DNA from: an uncultured Campylobacter sp.
Lineage (GTDB): Bacteria > Campylobacterota > Campylobacteria > Campylobacterales > Campylobacteraceae
Assembly (NCBI RefSeq): GCF_937997595.1
Contig: NZ_CALKTS010000330.1
Span: 1-11,935 of the forward strand
DNA: 11,935 nucleotides
Reading direction: 5' to 3'
Below, piece by piece: positions 1 to 5,552 of the stretch. Positions within the stretch are counted from its first letter, which is position 1, and the number at the start of each line of letters is the position of its first letter. Position numbers and translations under genes: made by a program. Under the pieces are notes generated by a model. It did not search any database, was not told where the DNA came from, and worked only from the letters and a program-made list of their open reading frames with translations.

Positions 1-133
1 GATTTCAAAGATTGACTAAAGATATTTGTTTTTAACAGTTAAAATTTTAAAAAACACGTTCGCTAAAAGGCTAAAACTACTAGGACTTAAGACTTAAGGA
101 AGCAGGTTCGGCTCGGTGCGAAACAGAATTGTA

Positions 134-139
134 ATTATA
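134..139 (-). promoter_or_regulatory. Candidate -10 element downstream of selD
   Basis: On the minus strand the sequence reads TTGTATAATTAC, a perfect TATAAT hexamer. It lies about 40 nt beyond the selD stop and points out of the window to the left. Campylobacter sigma-70 promoters depend mainly on the -10 box, so this could drive the next gene or a small RNA. I see no gene in positions 1-177; a short palindrome (TTTTAACAGTTAAAA, 30-44) and a doubled ACTTAAG are the only other structures. There is no start-site evidence. Confidence 0.3.
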
Positions 140-177
140 CAAGAACGATGCTTAAAGGGGGCTGAATAGAAAAGATT

Positions 178-1200
178 TTAAACTAAATAAATTTTATGTT
201 CGGCACGTGCTATAACTTCGCCGATGATAGCGCTACTAGCGTAGCCTGCGTTTTTTAAATTTGAAAGCGCTCGCGCCGCGTCCTTTTCCGCTACGGCAAG
301 CAGAAGTCCGCCGCTGGTTTGTGCGTCGCAAAGCGTTATGTCCGGCTCGGAATCGACGCCCGGTGCGATAAATTTCAAATTTTTATAGCTTCCAGCAGGG
401 ATCAGTCCCTCATCAAGGCATTTGAGAGCGCTTTTTAGAAGCGGAATTTTGCTAGAATAAATTTTAAAACTCACGCTCTCGTTTATCATCTCAAGCGCGT
501 GTCCAAGCAGTCCAAAGCCCGTCACGTCGGTTGCAGCATGTATTTTTAAACCTGCTAGCGCACCCACGGCATAAAAATTTAGCAAAATCATGCTTTCTAT
601 CGCGTCACGAAATTCTTCAAATTTAAGAAATTTCGCCTTAATAGCCGTAGCGATGATGCCCGTACCGAGAGGTTTTGTTAGGATCAGCAGGTCGCCTTCG
701 CGCGCAGTATTATTGCTCCAAAATTTACGCGGATTCACGCGCCCTGTGACGCTAAGCCCGTAATAAATTTCAGGGGTAGAGATGGTGTGACCGCCTACCA
801 AGACCCCTCCGCACTCTTTGATCTTATCTTTGCCGCCGCGCAGAATTTCGCGCAGAATTTCGTTTGAGAAATGACAATCGTCAAAACCCACGATGTTTAG
901 GGCGTTTATCACTTCACCGCCCATTGCAAATACGTCGCTTAGGGAGTTTGCTGCTGCGATCTGTCCGAAAATAAACGGATCATCCACCAAAGGGGTGATG
1001 AAATCGAGCGTTTGCACTAGCGCAAGATCGTCATTTATGCGAAATACGCTCGCATCTTCGTTGCTGCAGGTGGACGAAAGCAGGCTTGCATTGGGCTCGA
1101 TTAAATTTCCAAGATTTTCGGTTAGACCCGCCGGGTCAAGCTTGGCGGCTCAACCGGCGGCTGCAATAAATTTCGTGAGGTTAAAATCTCTGTAGATCAT
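178..1200 (-). CDS. selD: Selenide, water dikinase SelD, a selenoprotein with in-frame UGA
   Basis: SelD makes selenophosphate from selenide and ATP, the selenium donor for Sec-tRNA synthesis; it acts in the cytoplasm. The full frame is 340 residues, the usual family length. It begins at ATG 1198-1200, overlapping the yedF stop as ATGA, so translation is probably coupled. Codon 17 is TGA, in the context AAAGUAAK. This aligns with catalytic Cys17 of E. coli SelD, and the essential Lys follows at residue 20. Downstream are family motifs VDDPFIFGQIAA (about 72-83), GGHT (136-139), DVTGFGLLGH (225-234) and TSGGLL (about 295-300). An ORF call starting at GTG 1017 misses the N-terminal 61 residues with the active site. 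Frame and motifs are seen in the sequence; Sec insertion is inferred from the family, since many SelD proteins carry Sec here. The second Cys of the E. coli CGC motif is Ala. No terminator is obvious downstream. Confidence 0.96.
1125..1137 (-). promoter_or_regulatory. Candidate bacterial SECIS hairpin in selD
   Basis: On the minus strand GACCC-GGC-GGGTC forms a perfect 5-bp GC-rich hairpin with a 3-nt loop. It starts 12 nt after the TGA, so the apical loop is 18-20 nt downstream. Two flanking TT/AA pairs can extend the stem around one bulged T. As I recall the bacterial SECIS rules, the loop lies roughly 16-37 nt after the UGA with a G among its first two bases, and this loop begins GG. A competing fold pairs CCGCC with GGCGG. 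SelB would bind this hairpin to insert Sec. Binding is inferred, not shown. Confidence 0.65.
1150..1152 (-). other. Selenocysteine codon (TGA, codon 17 of selD)
   Basis: The in-frame TGA sits exactly where the catalytic Cys/Sec of SelD belongs. Frame and homology continue on both sides (AAAG before, AAKLDP after). It is therefore read as Sec rather than stop. No other stop interrupts the frame between 1200 and 178. Confidence 0.92.
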
Positions 1201-1793
1201 AGCTTGATTACTTCGTATTTCGATAGGACGTCCATGATTTCGTATGCGTTTGAAATCTCGCCGATCGCGAGCTTATCGACCAGTTTGTAACCCTCTAGGC
1301 AGCTTCCGCAGCTTAAAATTTCAGCTCCCGCTTCATTTAGCTTTTTGATCGCCTCGAAGCATTCGTGGCCGCGGTTGGTGGTTATGTGCACAGCGTTGTT
1401 TACACAGATGACCTTCACTGGCTTTTCGTCCAAATTTAGCGCCGCGCCTAAAAATTTAGCAAGCAAGCTCTTTCCGATCGGGCCGCTTCCGCACTGCTCC
1501 TCGCTTAGGAATATCACCTTGCCTCTTTTTGGCGCCGTGACGTCACAATAAATATCGTCGATATTTGCATCTTTCAGCTCGTCCGTTTTTACGGTTTTTA
1601 TAAGCGTGTCGGCGCCCGCTTGTGAAATTTGCGCCTCAAAGCCGTTTTTAGTCAAAAAGCGTTTTATGTTTTCACGAGGCGCTACGTCGTTTACTAAAAT
1701 TTCTAAACTCTCTCCGATTTTTAGCTCGCCGAGGGCTTTTTTGGTGCGCAAAAGCGGCTCCGGGCAATTTAAATTGCGACAATCTAGTTGCAT
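1197..1793 (-). CDS. yedF: YedF-type selenium metabolism protein (TusA-like plus DsrE-like domains)
   Basis: The protein has 198 residues. The N-terminal TusA/SirA-like domain (about 1-70) starts MQLDCRNLNCPEP with the CPxP signature (C10) that carries sulfur or selenium in this family. The C-terminal DsrE-like half (about 80-198) ends with a CGSC motif (162-165). YedF-like proteins travel with selD and Sec genes and are thought to handle reduced selenium for SelD, but the exact reaction is not settled. A Cys at 101 (EEQCGSG) lies where I recall relatives having a DTMGxG-type sequence. AAGGA lies 7 nt before the ATG. The stop overlaps selD's start by 4 nt. No clear promoter is seen in the 84-nt gap after fdhC, so transcription probably comes from fdhC. 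Confidence 0.9.
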   Translation of the reverse strand: MQLDCRNLNCPEPLLRTKKALGELKIGESLEILVNDVAPRENIKRFLTKNGFEAQISQAGADTLIKTVKTDELKDANIDDIYCDVTAPKRGKVIFLSEEQCGSGPIGKSLLAKFLGAALNLDEKPVKVICVNNAVHITTNRGHECFEAIKKLNEAGAEILSCGSCLEGYKLVDKLAIGEISNAYEIMDVLSKYEVIKL

Positions 1794-1877
1794 GTGAAAT
1801 CCTTAAAATAAAAATTCTTTGAACCTCAAAGCTAATGCGAGCCGCACGCAAGCAGGCCCGCATAAAATTTACCCAAG

Positions 1878-2837
1878 TTATAAGCGCGGGTACTTCGCTT
1901 CAAATTGCGATTTAGCGATCTGCCCTTTATCGAGCAGCTCGCGATACCAGTAGTGGTGAAGTACGTAAACTTCCTCCTCCGGCTTGTGTCCGTCGATCAT
2001 CGAGTGGATGGCACCGCTGATCGCAAAGACCGCCATGTAGATATGTACGAGCAAAAACACCGCGCAGACCGCGCCCAAAAAATTATGAATAATCGCGCTT
2101 GCTCTTAAAATTTCGATCTGACTCATACCTAGCGCACTTCTCATCGCAGGGATATCGTAGTCTAAGAAAAACATCGACGCGCCCGTCGCTATCATCACTA
2201 TACCGCCTAAAGTCGCGACCCAAAACCACGCCTTTTGGCCTGCGTTAAATTTACCCGCAGGGATTGCGCGCTTCTTTTTGCTTAGATAGCCGCCCACGAT
2301 CATCATCCATCTGATATCGTAAGTTCGCGGTAGCATACGCCAAAACCATGTCACTAGCATAGGCACAACGGCAATCGCAAACGCTATCGTAGCCAGTCCG
2401 TGAGCATTTTTACAAAACCTCACGAAAGCGCCGCCGCCGAATTCTTCGCCAAACATCATAATCAAGCCTGTCGGAACCAAGATCGCCCATGCCACGGCCG
2501 CTACGAGATGATATAGTCGCTCAAATTTATTAAATGCGTAGATCGGCTTGCCCGCGTGATGATCGAAGTGCTTCGGCCCTATGATCGCGTAGTGCCCAAT
2601 AAAAGCTATGATTACGCCCAAAACCGCACCAAGAGCCAACCAAGCAAAAAAGCCCGAGCTTTGCAGATGTCCTTGAAATTGCAGAAAAATCGGGCCGAAG
2701 CCGTTGCCGTAGCTATCGATGTTTTCAAGCCTTGCATTGCCCCAAACATCGCTATTTCCCTGCACGATATCAGCATATTTTTTCTCTTCGGCCTGCGCAT
2801 AAATACAGGCGAAAAGCGCGAGAAACAATCTTTTCAT
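1878..2837 (-). CDS. fdhC: Formate dehydrogenase cytochrome b (gamma) subunit
   Basis: This is the membrane diheme cytochrome b that anchors periplasmic formate dehydrogenase and passes electrons from formate to the quinone pool. Of 319 residues, 1-16 form a signal peptide ending AQA. Hydrophobic segments follow at about 62-87, 109-129, 147-167, 204-225 and 248-274. Likely heme ligands are H110, H146, H251 and H265; the last pair is spaced 14 residues, as in E. coli FdnI. The longer N-terminal region is typical of the epsilonproteobacterial FdhC form as I recall it. An AAGGA lies 6 nt before the ATG. The expected partners fdhA (Sec/Mo catalytic subunit) and fdhB (FeS subunit) are not next to it: nspC lies upstream and yedF-selD downstream. 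It may serve FdhAB encoded elsewhere, or another membrane oxidoreductase. Confidence 0.9.
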   Translation of the reverse strand: MKRLFLALFACIYAQAEEKKYADIVQGNSDVWGNARLENIDSYGNGFGPIFLQFQGHLQSSGFFAWLALGAVLGVIIAFIGHYAIIGPKHFDHHAGKPIYAFNKFERLYHLVAAVAWAILVPTGLIMMFGEEFGGGAFVRFCKNAHGLATIAFAIAVVPMLVTWFWRMLPRTYDIRWMMIVGGYLSKKKRAIPAGKFNAGQKAWFWVATLGGIVMIATGASMFFLDYDIPAMRSALGMSQIEILRASAIIHNFLGAVCAVFLLVHIYMAVFAISGAIHSMIDGHKPEEEVYVLHHYWYRELLDKGQIAKSQFEAKYPRL

Positions 2838-2866
2838 GGATTTCCTTAGATATAAAATTCAAGCCG

Positions 2867-2872
2867 ATTATA
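2867..2872 (-). promoter_or_regulatory. Candidate extended -10 promoter for fdhC-yedF-selD
   Basis: The minus strand reads TGATATAATCGGC, a perfect TATAAT preceded by TGn, 29 nt before the fdhC ATG in the 95-nt gap after nspC. AT-rich sequence upstream lacks a clear -35 box, as is normal in Campylobacter. This suggests the fdhC-yedF-selD group is transcribed independently of nspC. Confidence 0.55.
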
Positions 2873-2932
2873 TCATTTTTTGCAAAAAATTTTCTTACAA
2901 AGCAAAATTACATTTTTGCATTAAGTGCGGCG

Positions 2933-4090
2933 CTAGTTTCGCCTCGCATACTCGTCGTAGCCAAATTTTTTGATTGCCAAAACCTCTCCGCGCTCGTCAG
3001 CCAAAACAAGATCGGGCAGCTTGATGCCGTTAAAGGTCGTGTTTTTCACGATCGTGTAATGAATCTGATCTTCGAAAATGACCCGATCGCCGATGTTTAG
3101 CGGCGCGTCAAATTTATACTCGGGCTGCCCGCTCTCAAGTCCCACGACGTCGCCTGCGAGGCAGGTATTGCCGCCGAAGCGATAGCTAAATTTACCGCTC
3201 TTACTCTCGCCGCGTACCGCAGGACGATACGGCATCAGCACGGTATCGGGCATATGAGCTTCAGCGGAAGCGTCTAAAATAGCGATTTTAGCGCCGTTTT
3301 CTACTATGTCAAGCACGCTAGCGACCAAATATCCGCACTCCCAGCCTACCGCCTCGCCCGGCTCGAGATAAATTTTAACCTCATATTTTTCGCGAAATTT
3401 TTTGATCAGATCTATCAGTAGCTCCACGTCGTAACCTGCGCGCGTGATATGGTGCCCCCCGCCGAAGTTTAGCCACTTTAGAGTTCTAAAATACTTACCG
3501 AATTTCGCCTCGAAAATCTCAAGCACCCGCTCTAGGCTCTGAGCGCTTTCTTCGCACAGCGCGTGAAAATGCAACCCCGAGATGCCGCGCAAAAACTCGC
3601 CATCTTGCAAGATCGCCCGCTGCAGCGCTTCAAGGCTCATCCCTAGCCTGCTAAAGCTGCCGCACGGATTGTAAGCGTCTTTGGGCGCGAAGGAGGTTTG
3701 CAGATTTAGCCGCAGTCCGCACGATGCTCCCGCAGCGAGCGCTTTTGCGCGGTATTTTTGCCACTGCGCGGCGCTATTAAATACGACGTGGTTTGAAATT
3801 TTTAAAATTTCATCCAAATCATCCTCTTTGAATGCGGGCGAGTATGTGTGGATTTCGCCGTTTTTGATAAATTCCGCGGCAAATTTTGCCTCATACAGGC
3901 CGCTGCAAGTAGCGCCCCAGAGATATCTGTCTACGTAAGGCATCGCGAAGCTAAACGCAAAGCCTTTTAGTGCGCATAGAATTTTTGCACCGCTTCGCTC
4001 GCCTACACCGCGTAAAATTTCTAAATTTTTTACCAGTTTTTGCTCCTCGCACACGTAAGCGGGGGTCGAAATTTCATCGATTTTCATCAT
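2933..4090 (-). CDS. nspC: Carboxynorspermidine/carboxyspermidine decarboxylase
   Basis: A PLP enzyme of the alanine racemase-fold decarboxylase family, it removes CO2 from carboxyspermidine or carboxynorspermidine in the alternative polyamine pathway used by Campylobacter, in the cytoplasm. Its 385 residues match the family length. Visible motifs are the PLP lysine in ALKGF (K42), HFHALCE (174-180), the phosphate-binding GGGHH (210-214), EPGEA (243-247) and the second-subunit catalytic Cys in GGNTCLAGD (C310). The partner dehydrogenase gene is not in the window. GAGG lies just upstream, and two tandem ATG codons (4088-4090 and 4085-4087) are both plausible starts. It is divergent from moaD, which it shares an 84-nt promoter region with. 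Confidence 0.93.
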   Translation of the reverse strand: MMKIDEISTPAYVCEEQKLVKNLEILRGVGERSGAKILCALKGFAFSFAMPYVDRYLWGATCSGLYEAKFAAEFIKNGEIHTYSPAFKEDDLDEILKISNHVVFNSAAQWQKYRAKALAAGASCGLRLNLQTSFAPKDAYNPCGSFSRLGMSLEALQRAILQDGEFLRGISGLHFHALCEESAQSLERVLEIFEAKFGKYFRTLKWLNFGGGHHITRAGYDVELLIDLIKKFREKYEVKIYLEPGEAVGWECGYLVASVLDIVENGAKIAILDASAEAHMPDTVLMPYRPAVRGESKSGKFSYRFGGNTCLAGDVVGLESGQPEYKFDAPLNIGDRVIFEDQIHYTIVKNTTFNGIKLPDLVLADERGEVLAIKKFGYDEYARRN

Positions 4091-4114
4091 TTTCCCTCAT
4101 TAAATTTTTACGCA

Positions 4115-4120
4115 ATTATA
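4115..4120 (-). promoter_or_regulatory. Candidate -10 promoter for nspC
   Basis: A perfect TATAAT on the minus strand (TTTTATATAATTGCG) lies 24 nt before the nspC ATG, in the AT-rich divergent region. No -35 box is evident. The position suits a Campylobacter sigma-70 promoter. Confidence 0.5.
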
Positions 4121-4142
4121 TAAAATTTTATAAATTTTTCGT

Positions 4143-4148
4143 TAAAAT
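4143..4148 (+). promoter_or_regulatory. Candidate -10 promoter for moaDE
   Basis: The plus strand reads CGTTAAAATCGCTC, a TAAAAT hexamer 26 nt before the moaD ATG, followed by an AAGGA Shine-Dalgarno at 4165-4169. It lies back to back with the nspC promoter candidate. Confidence 0.45.
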
Positions 4149-4174
4149 CGCTCAATCTTTAAAAAAGGACAAAA

Positions 4175-4396
4175 ATGGTAGAGATAGAATTTTTAGGGCC
4201 GATCGGGCGCGAGCCCCTGCGCCTAAACGCAAACTCCTTGCAAGAGGTAAAAGAGCAGCTGCAAAAGGACGAAAGCCTGCGAGAGTGGCTCGTAAACTGC
4301 GCCGTAGCGGTAAATGATAAGATGATTTATGATGCGAATTTCGCGCTTAAATCCGGCGATCGCGTGAGCCTTCTGCCTCCCGTTTGCGGCGGCTAA
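4175..4396 (+). CDS. moaD: Molybdopterin synthase small subunit MoaD
   Basis: MoaD is the ubiquitin-fold sulfur carrier whose C-terminal thiocarboxylate supplies the dithiolene sulfur to cyclic pyranopterin monophosphate, working with MoaE in the cytoplasm. At 73 residues it is near the usual 75-85. It ends with the diagnostic VCGG tail, preceded by KSGDRVSLLPP, the normal end of the beta-grasp fold. AAGGA precedes the ATG by 5 nt. moaE follows after 15 nt, so the two are one operon. The resulting cofactor is needed by formate dehydrogenase and other molybdo- or tungsto-enzymes. Confidence 0.94.
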   Translation: MVEIEFLGPIGREPLRLNANSLQEVKEQLQKDESLREWLVNCAVAVNDKMIYDANFALKSGDRVSLLPPVCGG

Positions 4397-4411
4397 GCTT
4401 AGGAGGCGGCA

Positions 4412-4921
4412 ATGAGCGAGGCTAAATTTAATCCAGAACTTTTAAACGGAATCGAGCCTGAAATTTATGAGGGCAGCTTGGACGTAGATGCGATTTTATC
4501 GCGCTGGTACGCTAAATTTAAAGACGCAAATTGCGGTGCGTTCATTACCTTCGTAGGCATCGTGCGCGACGAAGGCGGCATCTGCGCGCTGAGCTTCGAT
4601 ATCTACGAGCCAATTTTGCGGATCTGGTTCGAAGCATGGCAACAAAAGGCCGCGGCACAGGGCGCATTCGTGCTTTTTGCACATGCAAACGGGGATGTGC
4701 CGATCCACGAAAGCTCCTACGTAGCAGGCGTCGTAAGCCCGCAGCGCAAGGTCGCTCTGGCGCTCATAAACGAGTTTGTGGAGGATTTCAAGGCGGCTGC
4801 GCCGATCTGGAAATACGACGTAAAGGGCGGCAAAATCGAGGGCGGCAAAGTAGTAGGCGGAGATAGGATCTATGCGGCGGATCGCTCGCAGAGGGTAAAA
4901 GGCGCAGGGCTTTTGGGCTAA
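4412..4921 (+). CDS. moaE: Molybdopterin synthase large subunit MoaE
   Basis: This is the catalytic subunit of molybdopterin synthase, pairing with MoaD. Of 169 residues, it shows FVGIVRDEGG (47-56), where R52 matches the conserved Arg of the family, a HESSYVAGVVSPQRK stretch (99-113) and APIWKYD (130-136), whose K134 matches the active-site Lys region. The E. coli AHR triplet appears here as PQR, a change I believe is shared by Campylobacter MoaE. A strong AGGAGG Shine-Dalgarno lies before the ATG. The N-terminal extension of about 20 residues and a Gly/Lys-rich C-terminal segment (137-150) are longer than in E. coli. A convergent hairpin follows the stop. Confidence 0.92.
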   Translation: MSEAKFNPELLNGIEPEIYEGSLDVDAILSRWYAKFKDANCGAFITFVGIVRDEGGICALSFDIYEPILRIWFEAWQQKAAAQGAFVLFAHANGDVPIHESSYVAGVVSPQRKVALALINEFVEDFKAAAPIWKYDVKGGKIEGGKVVGGDRIYAADRSQRVKGAGLLG

Positions 4922-4945
4922 ATTTATTATTCGAGTCTTAATTCA

Positions 4946-4965
4946 AAACTAGCGAAGTCTAGTTT
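4946..4965. terminator. Candidate bidirectional terminator between moaE and the AT-rich gene
   Basis: AAACTAG-CGAAGT-CTAGTTT is a perfect 7-bp inverted repeat with a 6-nt loop in the 52-nt convergent gap. A T-rich run follows on the plus strand (beginning TTGTTTTATAATTTTTTT), suiting termination of moaDE. The stem is AT-rich, so strength is uncertain. Confidence 0.5.
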
Positions 4966-4973
4966 AAGTTGTT

Positions 4974-5486
4974 TTATAATTTTTTTATGGACTTTATCCT
5001 ATATTTCCAGTTATCGATAAATTCTACTTTATCTTTTAAAATACATGAATCCGTAGGTAGCCATCCATCAGGCATCCACTTACCAAACTTTTTATTATAA
5101 TACCTCTGTACTATTTTTTTCTTCCTATCATTATACAAGCTACACCATATCTTATATCGGGGACCTTTGTAACCGACGTTTCTTGCATTTTTTATATCTT
5201 TGCAAGCCGTTTGCCAGGTAATATATTTTTTATCATGTTCTGACACTGCCTTGGAATAATCCGGCTTAGTCTTTCTAGGAAAAATTTCAACAATGAAATA
5301 TTTAAAATCAATTCTTCCGTCGATTCTGCCGCGAATATTGCTCTCAATGATATCAATCCACTTACCAATTGTGTTTACGCTTTTCACCAAATCTCTAGTA
5401 ATAAGAACTGCGGCGGAATTACCATTTCTAATATAGCTAATATATTCTGCATCATATTTATGATTATTTACAACATTATCAGCCAT
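4974..5486 (-). CDS. AT-rich 170-residue hypothetical protein
   Basis: I do not recognise this protein. The longest frame starts at 5543, but ATG 5484-5486 is preceded by GGAG at 8 nt spacing, so the 170-residue form starting MADNVVNNHKYD is preferred. It is Lys-, Asn-, Tyr- and Ile-rich and basic, with no signal peptide or membrane segment. It contains a hydrophobic YFIVEIF strand after an IRGRIDGRIDFK stretch, a KKKIVQRYYNKKFGKW segment and a WMPDGWLP segment. Sampled stretches are about 32-37% GC against about 50% in the adjacent gene, which suggests recent acquisition. It lies 66 nt downstream of the McrB-like gene on the same strand and may be cotranscribed with it. It could be a cargo or effector gene; no function is claimed. 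Confidence 0.7.
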   Translation of the reverse strand: MADNVVNNHKYDAEYISYIRNGNSAAVLITRDLVKSVNTIGKWIDIIESNIRGRIDGRIDFKYFIVEIFPRKTKPDYSKAVSEHDKKYITWQTACKDIKNARNVGYKGPRYKIWCSLYNDRKKKIVQRYYNKKFGKWMPDGWLPTDSCILKDKVEFIDNWKYRIKSIKKL

Positions 5487-5552
5487 TGTTTTTACTCCAT
5501 ATAAAATTCCGTTATTGCAAAATTTACTTAAAAATCTACTCAAACGAAAATA

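Noticed and set aside
1..177. Possible tRNA (including tRNA-Sec) or small RNA downstream of selD
   Set aside because: A GGTTCGG-like stretch is present at about 105-112, but I could not pair an acceptor stem or anticodon arm around it on either strand, so only the -10 candidate is reported.
178..1017. SelD taken as a 279-residue protein starting at GTG 1017
   Set aside because: The homology to the SelD N-terminus continues upstream through a TGA at codon 17 to an ATG at 1200 that overlaps the yedF stop, so the short version is an artefact of the Sec codon.
4412..4921. MoaE inactivated because the E. coli His-Arg pair reads Gln-Arg
   Set aside because: The rest of the active-site region is intact, the partner moaD is adjacent, and I believe the change is common in Campylobacter MoaE, so it is probably lineage variation.
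5487..5543. N-terminal extension of the AT-rich protein to 189 residues
   Set aside because: The internal ATG at 5486 has a GGAG at proper spacing, while the start at 5543 has no clear Shine-Dalgarno.
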